The position numbers and the translations under genes were made by a program. Positions 1 through 8,689 of a stretch of 64,000 nucleotides of DNA are shown here, in pieces. The DNA comes from Anaerolineae bacterium. Lineage in GTDB: Bacteria > Chloroflexota > Anaerolineae > Aggregatilineales > Phototrophicaceae. Location of the stretch: positions 62,001 to 126,000 of the forward strand of contig JADLAY010000072.1 of the NCBI GenBank assembly GCA_020849765.1. The letters are read 5' to 3'. Positions within the stretch are counted from its first letter, which is position 1. Every line of letters begins with the position of its first letter. The notes under the pieces are model-generated. The model searched no databases, was not told where the DNA came from, and saw only the letters and a list, made by a program, of their open reading frames with translations.

Positions 1-1164
1 GGTAACGATCTTCTGATCGAGCGTGCGTTCGTAGGCGCTGGTGATCAGATCGGCAGCTTCCTGCCAGCCAATGTGCTCCAGCATCATGACGCCGCTGAAC
101 AGCAGCGAGCCGGGATTGACCTTGTCGAGGTTCGAGTACTTCGGTGCGGTGCCGTGCGTCGCTTCGAAGAGCGCAACGGCGTCGCCGATGTTGGCACCGG
201 GTGCGATGCCGACACCACCGACCTCGGCAGCCACGGCGTCGCTCAGGTAGTCGCCGTTGAGGTTGGGGGTCGCCAGCACGTCGAATTCGCTGGGGCGCAG
301 GATCATCTTCTGGAAGATGATGTCGGCGATCACGTCCTGGATCAGGATCTTGCCCGACGGCACCTTGCCACCGTGATTCGCGGCGACGTCATCCCAGGAA
401 ATCGTCTCATCCGGGAATTCGGCGGCCGCGACTTCGTAGCCCCACTTCATGAACGCGCCTTCGGTGAACTTCTGGATGTTGCCCTTGTGGACGAGCGTGA
501 CGCTCTTGCGATCGTGCTGGATGGCATACTTGATGGCCGCGCGGACGTGACGCTTGGTGCCGAACTCGCTGATCGGCTTGATGCCGATGCCTGCACCTTC
601 GAAGAAATTCGCGCCGAGATCTTCGCGCAAGAAGCGCGCCAGCCGCTCGTTTTCCGGCGAGCCCGCTTCGTACTCGATACCGGCGTAGACGTCTTCGGTG
701 TTCTCGCGGTAGATGACGACGTCGACTTCGTCCGGGCGCTTCAACGGGCTGGGGACGCCTTTGTACCAGCGCACCGGGCGCACGCAGCTATACAAATCGA
801 GCACCTGGCGCAGTGTGACGTTGAGGCTGCGGAACCCACCGCCGATCGGGGTCGTCAGCGGCCCCTTAATGCCGATCAGATACTCGCGCAGAGCGTCGAA
901 CGTCTCTTCCGGCATATAGTTGCCGTCGTAGACGGAAGCGGCTTTTTCGCCACTGTAGACTTCCATCCAGGCGATCTTACGCGACTTGTTGTAGGCTTTT
1001 TCGACCGCCGCATCCCAGATGCGCTTGCTGGCAGTCATGATGTCAGGCCCGATACCATCGCCTTCGATGAAGCAGAGGATTGGATTATCGGGTACGCGTA
1101 GTTCTCCGTTCTCGACCGTAATCTTCTCGCCCTCGGAGGGTACCGTAATTTTATCGAACGACAT
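1..1164 (-). CDS. icd: NADP-dependent isocitrate dehydrogenase, 3' end beyond window
   Basis: This gene decarboxylates isocitrate to 2-oxoglutarate in the cytoplasmic TCA cycle. I translated the minus strand from an ATG at 1164; 388 codons are present and the frame runs off the left edge. The family is usually about 410-420 residues, so some 25-30 are missing. Visible motifs are the N-terminal GDGIGPDI, the substrate loop GGGFRSLNVTLRQ with the serine that is phosphorylated in E. coli Icd, YRENTEDVYAGIE, and near the end HGTAPKYSNLDKVNPGS. The Lys-Tyr in the last motif is the NADP-specific signature of bacterial enzymes. A GAGGAT ribosome binding site lies about 9 bases before the ATG. An extended -10 promoter is at 1209-1217. 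The gene is divergent from the membrane protein at 1279. Confidence 0.96.
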   Translation of the reverse strand, partial: MSFDKITVPSEGEKITVENGELRVPDNPILCFIEGDGIGPDIMTASKRIWDAAVEKAYNKSRKIAWMEVYSGEKAASVYDGNYMPEETFDALREYLIGIKGPLTTPIGGGFRSLNVTLRQVLDLYSCVRPVRWYKGVPSPLKRPDEVDVVIYRENTEDVYAGIEYEAGSPENERLARFLREDLGANFFEGAGIGIKPISEFGTKRHVRAAIKYAIQHDRKSVTLVHKGNIQKFTEGAFMKWGYEVAAAEFPDETISWDDVAANHGGKVPSGKILIQDVIADIIFQKMILRPSEFDVLATPNLNGDYLSDAVAAEVGGVGIAPGANIGDAVALFEATHGTAPKYSNLDKVNPGSLLFSGVMMLEHIGWQEAADLITSAYERTLDQKIVT

Positions 1165-1208
1165 GGGTTGCTATCCTCAATGTGCACATCTGAACCTGTA
1201 CTTCCGCA

Positions 1209-1217
1209 AGTATACCA
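1209..1217 (-). promoter_or_regulatory. Extended -10 promoter for icd inside an inverted repeat
   Basis: On the minus strand TGG-TATACT is an extended -10 element (TATACT at 1214-1209). It predicts a start near 1202 and a leader of about 38 bases. I find no good -35. The element lies within the inverted repeat GCAAG-8-CTTGC (1206-1223), which could be an operator. Confidence 0.45.
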
Positions 1218-1278
1218 GCTTGCAGACTGAACGCGTATTTTGATGCTAAACTTGAATGTGTATCCGGAGGCATGACAT

Positions 1279-2550
1279 ATGCTCGACTCAGCGATCATCG
1301 AGGTCATCATCGGGATGATCTTCATCTTCAGTCTGCTCAGTATCCTGGTGACGCAAATCAACACGCTGATTACCAATCTTCTGAACACCCGCGCCAAGCA
1401 CCTGAAGGCGGGTATCACAGACATGATCACGGACCCGGTGGTGCTGGCGAAGTTCATGTCGCACCCCCTGATTCGTCTCGTGCCGCCCGACCAGCGGGCG
1501 ATGCCGAGTGAGCAGCTCTCTGCCCAAACGGCCGACGTCGTGACCGCGAAAGAACCGCACCCGGTCAACTGGATTCCAGCGCCGCTCTTCTCGCAGGCGC
1601 TGCTGGATATCGTCTCCGCCGAGGCCGAGCGCACGCTGTACAAGCCACTCTACGATGCCGTCGAACGCAGCCTCAACGGGCCAGACGAAGCGCGCGCACG
1701 CGAAATGGTGCGTCGCCTTCAGGGGTCGAGCATCACGATTGATGAACTGGGCACTTATTTTGAAACACTGGCCGCCCCGGCGCGGCAGACCCTGACGCTG
1801 ACGCTCGACCGCGTCCGCAAGACACAGCAAGCGCTGGCGCAGGACGACTCCAACAGCAAGCTGATCCCCCTGCTGGAGGGCATCCGCAATATCGAAGATC
1901 CGTTCTTCCAGAAGGCGATGGATACGCTGCTGACAACGGCGCGCTCCGTCGAAGAGGCGGGCGCCAAGCTCGAATTCTGGTTCAACACGCGCATGGAGCA
2001 GTTGACCGATACCTACAAGCGCAACATCCAGTACCTATCGCTGATCATCGGCCTGCTGCTGGCGATCTTCCTGAATGCGGACAGCCTGCACGTTGCGCGC
2101 ACGCTGTGGGAAGATCCCACGCTGCGGGCGGCGGTGGCAGCAACCGCGCGTGAGGATGTGGCCAGCGGTGCGCTGGGCACGGAGATCGACCAGTCGCAGC
2201 AGAACAACGACGCCTTCCAGACGCCCGATCAGACCGAGCCGACGACGCCCAGCAACGCCGATCTTGCGCAGGACGTGCGCGGCACAGTCGAGCAGTTGCT
2301 GAGCTTGCGCTTACCGATTGGTTGGGAGTTCACCGCAGTGACCCAGGGCTGTTTCCAGGCCGACGCCAATGCCGTCGCCTGTGATAACAGTCGCAACTTG
2401 TGGAGCCTGGGGCCTGCCAACAATCCGGGCTGGCTGGGGTTGGTCGTGCGCAAGCTGATCGGCTACCTGATCACGATGATCGCCGTGGCGCAGGGCGCCC
2501 CCTTCTGGTTCGACTTACTCAACCGGTTGGCGCGCGGCAACAATAACTGA
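1279..2550 (+). CDS. Conserved membrane protein of unknown function
   Basis: The 423-residue product has a hydrophobic N-terminal segment (about residues 5-28, ILVTQINTLI), a soluble helical section, a second membrane segment near residues 255-275 (YLSLIIGLLLAIFLNADSL), an acidic Gln/Thr-rich loop, and a C-terminal hydrophobic stretch ending QGAPFWFDLLNRL. This layout and the QGAPFWFDLLN ending recur in a widespread bacterial membrane family of unknown role; I make that link from memory. The start is fixed by GGAGG about 9 bases before the ATG at 1279; an upstream ATG at 1272 is out of frame. A convergent terminator follows at 2557-2580. Confidence 0.85.
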   Translation: MLDSAIIEVIIGMIFIFSLLSILVTQINTLITNLLNTRAKHLKAGITDMITDPVVLAKFMSHPLIRLVPPDQRAMPSEQLSAQTADVVTAKEPHPVNWIPAPLFSQALLDIVSAEAERTLYKPLYDAVERSLNGPDEARAREMVRRLQGSSITIDELGTYFETLAAPARQTLTLTLDRVRKTQQALAQDDSNSKLIPLLEGIRNIEDPFFQKAMDTLLTTARSVEEAGAKLEFWFNTRMEQLTDTYKRNIQYLSLIIGLLLAIFLNADSLHVARTLWEDPTLRAAVAATAREDVASGALGTEIDQSQQNNDAFQTPDQTEPTTPSNADLAQDVRGTVEQLLSLRLPIGWEFTAVTQGCFQADANAVACDNSRNLWSLGPANNPGWLGLVVRKLIGYLITMIAVAQGAPFWFDLLNRLARGNNN

Positions 2551-2556
2551 TGGACG

Positions 2557-2580
2557 CGTCCCGGCTTTCTCGCCGGGACG
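2557..2580. terminator. Convergent hairpin terminator
   Basis: CGTCCCGGC and GCCGGGACG form a 9-bp stem with loop TTTCTC between two converging genes. There is no strong T-tract on either side, so it may be a factor-assisted or bidirectional terminator. Confidence 0.6.
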
Positions 2581-2592
2581 TCTGCGTTCTGA

Positions 2593-3624
2593 TCAGCGGA
2601 CGGGTTCCCCCGCCCCGTTGAGGCCCGTCGTCGCGAGCAGATCGGCGACACGTTCCGACGTCAGATCGAGATCATGGACGATACTGTACGGCAGATCGTG
2701 CTTGCGCACGTAGGCTGGCAGCGTGCGGATCGTGTCCGAGATGTCGTCCGGGCGCAGCTGATCCAGCCGCACGCCTGCCGAGATCAGCGTCGAGCGCAGC
2801 GGCTGAATGTCCTGACCATGCAGCGCCGCGGCGATCAGCAGCCCTGGCCCGACCAGGTCAGCGTAGGGCATCGGCTGCCCACCACCAGCACGTGGCTCGA
2901 TGGCATAGGCGAAGAACTGCTCGCTGCCCTCCTGCGGGCGATTGTGGCCGAGCTGGTTGGTCAACTGCACTTCGACGCAGACCAGATCGAGCAGATTGCG
3001 CAGCGATTCCTCGCTGCCCTGCCCGACGCCCGCCGCGATCTTGAAGGCTTGCTGGGCGATGCCTGCCGCCAGGCCCGCGGCCCAGGGGACAAAACGCGTT
3101 TCCGGGGTCGTCCTGTTGTTTTCCGCCGCATAGCGCCAATCGAGCAAGCCAGTCACCATCGTCAGCAGTTCCAGCACAGCGGAACCGCGCACGTAACGCG
3201 GCGCATTGCGGATCACGTCCCAATCGATGATGATCTTGCTGGCAGGCCCGGTCGTCACGTAGTGAACTGTCCCCTCGCTGCGGACGGCGGCCAGCGCGGT
3301 GAAGAAGCCATCCACGCTCAGCGCGGTTGGCACGACGACGGTCGGCAGTTTGCGCGCCCAGCCCAGATACTTGGCGACATCCGAGACCAACCCGCCCCCA
3401 ACACCATAGACAACTTCGACTTCCGGCGGCAGGCTGGCGGCCATGTTATCCAGATAGGAGACGTCGGCGCGCGTCGGCTCTGCCTGCACGACCAGCGGCA
3501 GATCGAGGATGCCCCTCACGGCACCCCATGACCGAACGCCCGTGACCAACGCGGTTGGCCGCGATTCTTTCACGTCACTCAAAGGCATGATGTCAATCGG
3601 TGGCAGCGAGAAAATCGTTTCCAT
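2593..3624 (-). CDS. Glycerol-1-phosphate dehydrogenase-like protein lacking the usual metal ligands
   Basis: The protein belongs to the iron-containing alcohol dehydrogenase / dehydroquinate synthase-like fold, closest in pattern to sn-glycerol-1-phosphate dehydrogenases (AraM/EgsA). The NAD-binding section is clear: YGVGGGLVSDVAKYLG followed by PTVVVPTALSVDGFF. The three positions that normally bind Zn/Ni look replaced. The GDLLxK Asp is Glu (LELLTMVTGLLDW), the His of GSEH is Gln (GSEQFFAYAIE), and the HGxxVGxG His is Tyr (PYADLVGPG). I chose the ATG at 3624 because GGAG lies 8 bases upstream; an in-frame start at 3660 has poorer spacing. Product is 343 aa. The fold assignment is firm; G1P dehydrogenase activity is doubtful. 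It is divergent from the GCS2-like gene. Confidence 0.8.
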   Translation of the reverse strand: METIFSLPPIDIMPLSDVKESRPTALVTGVRSWGAVRGILDLPLVVQAEPTRADVSYLDNMAASLPPEVEVVYGVGGGLVSDVAKYLGWARKLPTVVVPTALSVDGFFTALAAVRSEGTVHYVTTGPASKIIIDWDVIRNAPRYVRGSAVLELLTMVTGLLDWRYAAENNRTTPETRFVPWAAGLAAGIAQQAFKIAAGVGQGSEESLRNLLDLVCVEVQLTNQLGHNRPQEGSEQFFAYAIEPRAGGGQPMPYADLVGPGLLIAAALHGQDIQPLRSTLISAGVRLDQLRPDDISDTIRTLPAYVRKHDLPYSIVHDLDLTSERVADLLATTGLNGAGEPVR

Positions 3625-3810
3625 GCAGCGCGCTCCATCTGGGGGACAGGCCGGGCACATTCACACTCTAGGCCTCAATAATAGAGCGAAACGCCATTCT
3701 TTTCCAGCGACCCACCTTTCCGTCCAAAAGGCGCCGTATTGCGCCTTGCCTTGATCAAGGGCATCAGTCACAATACACAGGACATTCAACACCCGAACGC
3801 CCATTCATAA

Positions 3811-5616
3811 ATGATGATGACGTTACTCCCTACGAACGAAACTCTACTCGCCTATAGTCAAGATGCTTCGTGGCAAGAAATCGAGCGGCAGCGGCGGCAA
3901 TTTAACCAATCGCTGGCCGATCTGGTTGAGCAAGATCAGCTCCAGACTCTCCCGCTCGAGCAGTTTTCGGAGGCGGTCGGCCAGGAAGTCACCAGCTTCT
4001 ACGCCCCGCACGATTCAGACAGCGGCAACGTGATCCTGACCCAGAAGAATGGGCGCGATTATCTGCTCGGCAGCGTCGTCAGCAAGCGTTATCGCAGCGG
4101 ATACGGGCTGATGGAAAGCATCGTCCCTTACAATCTCAACCCCAGCGTCAACCACACCAACATCCACGAGACCGAAGACGCGACCACGCGCATGCGCGTC
4201 ATCGGGGCGGAGATCGAGCTGGGCGTGGCGACCACCGATGGCGGCTCGCCGAGTGAAGATCACGTCCAGCAGTACATCGAGGCCTACAGCCGCTATGCGC
4301 AGCAGATCGGCATCTACCCCCGCCTCGACCGCGAAGCATGCCAGTATCAGGTTGAGGCGCACATCGCACCGAGCGTCGGTTACCAGAAGACGCGTAACGC
4401 GCTCAATGGCATGATGACGGCGCTGGTGCTGGCGGGCGAAGACACCAGCCTGATCACGACGCTGCTCTCGTGTTACCCGCTCGAATCCGACTTCAAGATG
4501 ACGGATCATCCGAAGGTGCATACCGCCGTCGATTTGATGCTCGAAGTCAACGACCTGTTCCCCGAATACCGCCAGCGGCTGGCGGACGCGCAGGCTCGCT
4601 ACCAGATCGACCCGGCCACGTCGCATCACGTCAACGTCTTCCGCAACCAGGGCTGCCACATCCACATCGATCTGGCCGGTCGCTCGGAAGCGCTGGGCAT
4701 GTTGACGTTCTACACCATCCTGCGCAGTGCGACGGCGGTCGCCAACGCGGCGGTGCTCAAGGGCTGCCCGTTCGTCAACGGCACCTGCGACGCCGAGCTG
4801 CTGTGCGTGCGCGAATACCTGCGCAGCACGACGGTCACCGGGCGCTATCTCGACCTGCCGCTCAGCCCGCACTTCTCCGAAGATGGCATCGGCAAGTACG
4901 CCAGTCTGATCAAGCTGGAGCGCGCGAACGCCGTGGGCCGCGCCATGCTCTACGACGACAGCCTGGGCACGCCGGTCTCGCTCATGCACAACCCGGTCGG
5001 GCGCATCCGTTCGGATCTGGTGACGCAGAAGCGCGTCTGCACCGTCGAAAGCACCGGTATGCCGACCAACGTGAGCGCGTCGCGCATGGCCGCCGTGCTG
5101 ACCGATTTCGAGTTCAGCCACGCAGTGATCGAAAGCTACTTCCGCCAGCATGGCTGCGACCTGGGGCCGATGTTCGACGACAAGACGATGTGGTCGGTGC
5201 TTGGCCCGCTCGAACGCGAGAGCCTGATCGCCCAAAGTGACGAATCCGACCGGATGTGCACGGACATGACGGTCGTGACGGCCAACGGCGAGCGCATGAC
5301 ACTGGGCGAATTCTACGAGCTCAAGCGCCGCTTCATGCACCGTGCCCTCGCCCACATCGACGAAGTGACGCCGCGCGACATTGACGATGTTTACATGAGC
5401 CTGCGCCGCATGCTGGAACCGCCCAGCGGCCAATCGGCGCAGACAATTGACGAGTACATCTGCGACGCGAAGAAGCGCAGCACCGGCAATTGGGGTCAGA
5501 TCCTCAAGAATGCCTTCATCGAGGCCGGCGGCGTGCCCGGCACCAACGATCCGAATGCGGTGCTCGCGGTCACGCGTGAAATTCACGAAGCGCTGCGCAG
5601 GCGCTATCTGGAATAG
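3811..5616 (+). CDS. Putative GCS2-like carboxylate-amine ligase (glutamine synthetase fold)
   Basis: This 601-residue cytoplasmic protein carries scattered motifs like those of glutamate-cysteine ligase type 2 and YbdK-type carboxylate-amine ligases. These are an early IGAEIELG strand with two glutamates (about residues 131-138), a central HIHIDL metal/phosphate strand (about residue 287), and a later Glu/Arg segment (VESTGMPTNVSASR). The family joins an amino group to a carboxylate using ATP; the substrate here cannot be told. It is longer than most members. The first 100 residues are unlike anything I recognise. ATG codons at 3811, 3814 and 3817 are all possible and none has a clear Shine-Dalgarno. 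The next gene starts 3 bases after its stop, so the run 3811-8478 is probably one operon. Confidence 0.65.
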   Translation: MMMTLLPTNETLLAYSQDASWQEIERQRRQFNQSLADLVEQDQLQTLPLEQFSEAVGQEVTSFYAPHDSDSGNVILTQKNGRDYLLGSVVSKRYRSGYGLMESIVPYNLNPSVNHTNIHETEDATTRMRVIGAEIELGVATTDGGSPSEDHVQQYIEAYSRYAQQIGIYPRLDREACQYQVEAHIAPSVGYQKTRNALNGMMTALVLAGEDTSLITTLLSCYPLESDFKMTDHPKVHTAVDLMLEVNDLFPEYRQRLADAQARYQIDPATSHHVNVFRNQGCHIHIDLAGRSEALGMLTFYTILRSATAVANAAVLKGCPFVNGTCDAELLCVREYLRSTTVTGRYLDLPLSPHFSEDGIGKYASLIKLERANAVGRAMLYDDSLGTPVSLMHNPVGRIRSDLVTQKRVCTVESTGMPTNVSASRMAAVLTDFEFSHAVIESYFRQHGCDLGPMFDDKTMWSVLGPLERESLIAQSDESDRMCTDMTVVTANGERMTLGEFYELKRRFMHRALAHIDEVTPRDIDDVYMSLRRMLEPPSGQSAQTIDEYICDAKKRSTGNWGQILKNAFIEAGGVPGTNDPNAVLAVTREIHEALRRRYLE

Positions 5617-5618
5617 CA

Positions 5619-6590
5619 TTGAACACACAGCGTGCTCCGGCTGCAACGACGACACTTTCCATCATCATCCCCTGCTACAGAAGCGGCGAAGGGCTTCCCA
5701 GGCTGATCGAGCGTCTGGAAGCCGTGCTGCCGAGTCTGGCGAGCGCGTACGAAGTCCTGCTCGTCGACGACGCGAGCCCGGATGACACCTGGCAGGCGGT
5801 GGAAGATCTGGCGCATCGCTATGCCTGGGTGCGGGGCATCCAACTGATGCGCAACTACGGGCAGCACAATGCGCTGCTGTGTGGCATTCGCGCCGCGGCC
5901 TATGAGATCGTGGTCACGATGGACGACGATCTGCAGCATCCGCCCGACCAGATTCACCTGCTGCTGGACAAACTGGCCGAAGGCTACGACGTCGTCTACG
6001 GCGCGCCGGAACGCGAACAGCACGGCATCTGGCGCGATCTGGCGTCTCAGATCACCAAGATCATGCTCCAGAGCAGCATGGGCGTCGACAACGCGCGCCA
6101 CGTAAGCGCATTCCGCGCCTTTCGGACAAAGGTGCGCAACGCGTTCGTCCAGTATCAGAATCCCTACGTGTCGATCGACGTGCTGTTGACCTGGGGCACA
6201 ACGCGCTTCGCCGCCATCACCGTGCGCCATGATACGCGCCAGTACGGCGTTTCGCACTACACCGTGCGCAAGCTGATCCGCCACGCCATCAATATGATCA
6301 CGGGCTTCAGCACGATGCCACTGCGCGTCGCCAGCATCGTCGGCTTTGCGATGACGTTATTCGGCCTGCTCGTGCTCATTTACGTCGTCGGGCGCGCGCT
6401 GTTCTTTGGCATTGTCGTGCCCGGTTTCGCGTTCCTCGCTTCGGTGATCGCGATCTTCGCCGGTGCGCAGTTGTTCGCCCTCGGTGTGATCGGCGAGTAT
6501 TTGGCGCGCATCTACTTCCGCAGCATGGATCGTCCGGCTTACACCATGCGCACGACTTCAGACGAGAGCAACACGGATGACACTCTCTGA
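5619..6590 (+). CDS. GT2 family glycosyltransferase, undecaprenyl/dolichyl-phosphate sugar type
   Basis: The product (323 aa) transfers a sugar from a nucleotide donor, most likely to a polyprenyl phosphate at the inner membrane face. The GT-A domain covers residues 1-230 with LSIIIPCYRSGEGL, VDDASPDDTW and MDDDLQHPPDQI (the DxD-type metal site). Two C-terminal membrane helices (about 237-260 and 265-295) are typical of the DPM/ArnC/GtrB group. The start is TTG at 5619, 3 bases after the upstream stop; no better start exists. The end overlaps the next gene by 14 bases, indicating translational coupling. The neighbours, a sugar aminotransferase and an acetyltransferase, suggest an amino-sugar acceptor or donor (inference). 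Confidence 0.9.
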   Translation: MNTQRAPAATTTLSIIIPCYRSGEGLPRLIERLEAVLPSLASAYEVLLVDDASPDDTWQAVEDLAHRYAWVRGIQLMRNYGQHNALLCGIRAAAYEIVVTMDDDLQHPPDQIHLLLDKLAEGYDVVYGAPEREQHGIWRDLASQITKIMLQSSMGVDNARHVSAFRAFRTKVRNAFVQYQNPYVSIDVLLTWGTTRFAAITVRHDTRQYGVSHYTVRKLIRHAINMITGFSTMPLRVASIVGFAMTLFGLLVLIYVVGRALFFGIVVPGFAFLASVIAIFAGAQLFALGVIGEYLARIYFRSMDRPAYTMRTTSDESNTDDTL

Positions 6591-7317
6591 TCGCGACATT
6601 TGCGCGTTTCTGCCCTGGGACTCGGACTTCTTCGGCGTCCGCATCGCACGCGCGCGCGATCACCGGCTGACGGCGGCGTTGGCGACAGAAATATCGGGCT
6701 GGTGTGCGCGTGAGAGCATCGATTGCCTCTACTTCCTGGCCGACGCCGACGATGCGCAGACGATCGCGCTGGCCGAACAGCACGGTTTCCAACTGGTCGA
6801 CATCCGCCTGACGCTGCGGCTCGACAGTTGGGCGGAGCACTCAGGCGGCAGTCCGTCGCCGCACGTGCGCAACGCCAGCGCGAACGACGTCGAAGCCCTG
6901 AAAGCGATCGCCCGCCTGAGTCACGAAGACTCGCGCTTCTTCTACGATGCCCATTTTTCGCGCGAACGTTGTGCGGAGCTCTACGCCGTCTGGATCGAGA
7001 AGAGCTGCGCCGGCTACGCCGACGCGGCACTCGTGTTCGACGATGGCAGCGGCGCGGCGGGCTACATCACCTGCCATCTCGACGCGGACAACGGCGGCAG
7101 CATCGGTCTGGTCGGTGTGGCGCAGGATCAGCAGGGCAAAGGTGCGGGCAGCGCCCTGGTCAGCGCCGCCGTCGACTGGCTCGTGCAGGCGGGCGCAGCG
7201 CCGATCACGGTCGTGACACAGGGGCGCAACGCCCGCGCCCAGCGCTTGTACCAACGCCATGGTTTTGTCACCGAGTCACTCCAACTCTGGTATCATCGCT
7301 GGTTTACCGGGTCGTGA
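6577..7317 (+). CDS. GNAT acetyltransferase, WecD-like
   Basis: This 246-residue protein has an N-terminal segment LPWDSDFFGVRIA characteristic of the dTDP-fucosamine acetyltransferase WecD group. It also has a C-terminal GNAT domain with the acetyl-CoA loop VAQDQQGKGAGSALV (about residues 186-200) and the closing NARAQRLYQRHGF. WecD acetylates TDP-4-amino-4,6-dideoxygalactose, the product of WecE. The next gene here is a WecE-like aminotransferase, so the pairing supports an N-acetylated 4-amino-deoxysugar. The substrate is inferred from context only. The start ATG lies inside the end of the GT2 gene. Confidence 0.8.
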   Translation: MTLSDRDICAFLPWDSDFFGVRIARARDHRLTAALATEISGWCARESIDCLYFLADADDAQTIALAEQHGFQLVDIRLTLRLDSWAEHSGGSPSPHVRNASANDVEALKAIARLSHEDSRFFYDAHFSRERCAELYAVWIEKSCAGYADAALVFDDGSGAAGYITCHLDADNGGSIGLVGVAQDQQGKGAGSALVSAAVDWLVQAGAAPITVVTQGRNARAQRLYQRHGFVTESLQLWYHRWFTGS

Positions 7318-7332
7318 ATCGCTGATGCAAAT

Positions 7333-8478
7333 ATGAGCCCATATCGCATTCCTTTCAACAAGCCTTATCTGGTCGGCACCGAATTAGGGTATATCGAAGA
7401 TTCTGTACGCTCAGGGCACATTTCCGGCGATGGCGATTACACGCGCAAGTGCCACGCCTTCCTGGAAGCGGCGCTCGGCGCGCCGAAAGCCCTGTTGACG
7501 ACCTCGTGCACGCACGCGCTGGAGATGGCGGCCCTGATCCTGGACATCGCGCCGGGCGACGAGGTGATCGTGCCGTCGTTCACCTTCGTCTCGACGGTCA
7601 ACGCCTTTGTGCTGCGCGGCGCCACGCCTGTCTTCGTCGACATTCGCCCCGATACGCTCAATCTGGACGAAGCCGCACTGGAACGCGCCATCACGCCACG
7701 CACGCGGGCGATCCTGCCGGTGCACTACGCCGGTGTCGGCTGCGAGATGGAGACGATCATGCGCGTCGCCGATGCGCACGGCATCCCGGTCGTGGAAGAT
7801 AATGCGCACGGCCTGTTCGGGCGTTACCATGGGCGCAATCTGGGCACCTTCGGCGTCATGGCGACGCAGAGCTTTCACGAGACGAAGAACTTCACCTGCG
7901 GCGAAGGCGGCGCGCTGATCATCAACGACGAGTCATGGATCGAGCGGGCAGAGATCATCCGCGAGAAGGGCACCAATCGCAGCCGCTTCTTCCGCGGCAT
8001 GGTCGACAAGTACACCTGGGTCGATACCGGCTCCAGCTACCTGCCGTCCGACGTGCTGGCAGCCTATCTCTACGTGCAGCTCGAGCAGCGCGATGCGATT
8101 CAGACGAAACGGCGCTGGATCTGGGAGACGTACGGGCAGGCATTGGGAAACTGGGCAGAAGCGCACGGGGTGCGGCTGCCGGTCGTCCCGGATGGCTGCG
8201 AGCAGACCTATCACATGTTCTATCTGCTGCTGCCGTCACTGAGCGTGCGCACGGCCTTGATCGACCACTTGAAATCGCGCGGGATACTGGCTGTCTTTCA
8301 CTATTTGCCGCTGCATCTGTCCGCGATGGGCATGAAGTACGGCGGCAAAGCGGGCGACTGCCCCGTCACCGAAGACGTCAGCGACCGGCTGCTGCGACTG
8401 CCTTTCTACAACGATCTGACCGAAGACGACGTCAGCGACGTGATCCAGGCGCTGCACGACTTCGATGGTTGGGGCTAA
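7333..8478 (+). CDS. wecE: DegT/DnrJ/EryC1 aminotransferase, WecE (RffA)-type dTDP-4-amino-4,6-dideoxygalactose transaminase
   Basis: This PLP enzyme (381 aa) converts dTDP-4-keto-6-deoxyglucose to the 4-amino sugar in the WecE/RffA family. Diagnostic parts are FNKPYLVGTELGYI at the N-terminus, TSCTHALEMAA for phosphate binding, VEDNAHGLFG with the PLP aspartate, and QSFHETKNFTCGEGG with the Schiff-base lysine. SFHETKN is specific to the WecE branch rather than general DegT proteins. It starts 15 bases after the WecD-like gene and completes the putative operon that begins at 3811. No TDP-glucose synthase or dehydratase is present in the window, so the donor must be made elsewhere. Confidence 0.87.
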   Translation: MSPYRIPFNKPYLVGTELGYIEDSVRSGHISGDGDYTRKCHAFLEAALGAPKALLTTSCTHALEMAALILDIAPGDEVIVPSFTFVSTVNAFVLRGATPVFVDIRPDTLNLDEAALERAITPRTRAILPVHYAGVGCEMETIMRVADAHGIPVVEDNAHGLFGRYHGRNLGTFGVMATQSFHETKNFTCGEGGALIINDESWIERAEIIREKGTNRSRFFRGMVDKYTWVDTGSSYLPSDVLAAYLYVQLEQRDAIQTKRRWIWETYGQALGNWAEAHGVRLPVVPDGCEQTYHMFYLLLPSLSVRTALIDHLKSRGILAVFHYLPLHLSAMGMKYGGKAGDCPVTEDVSDRLLRLPFYNDLTEDDVSDVIQALHDFDGWG

Positions 8479-8537
8479 GAGATGACCAGTTGAACCTGGG
8501 AAAGATGAGTGTTAAATCAAGATAATCGGCTGGCTGC

Positions 8538-8565
8538 TTGACCAGTGCATACATTCTCGTAAGAT
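8538..8565 (+). promoter_or_regulatory. Possible promoter for RNase J
   Basis: TTGACC (8538-8543) and TAAGAT (8560-8565) are separated by 16 bases in the 211-base gap before the RNase J gene. This would give a leader of about 115 bases. The match is moderate (5/6 and 4/6). Confidence 0.3.
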
Positions 8566-8689
8566 TCATGGTAAAATAGCGTTCTAAAGGTTTGAAGATT
8601 GAGAGAAGTTTATTTTTAGGCTTTACTTTAGTTGTATAGGATGAGAAAGGAAAGCCCGTGTACAGCGCGTACATCGGGCATGTTGTGCT

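Noticed and set aside
73..1101. Long plus-strand open frame over the isocitrate dehydrogenase region
   Set aside because: The minus strand encodes a clear Icd with all motifs; the plus-strand frame is a high-GC antisense shadow.
4015..5655. 546-codon minus-strand open frame opposite the GCS2-like gene
   Set aside because: It has a shadow composition rich in His, Arg, Val and Asp and no domain motif, and it lies fully antisense to a gene with recognisable motifs.
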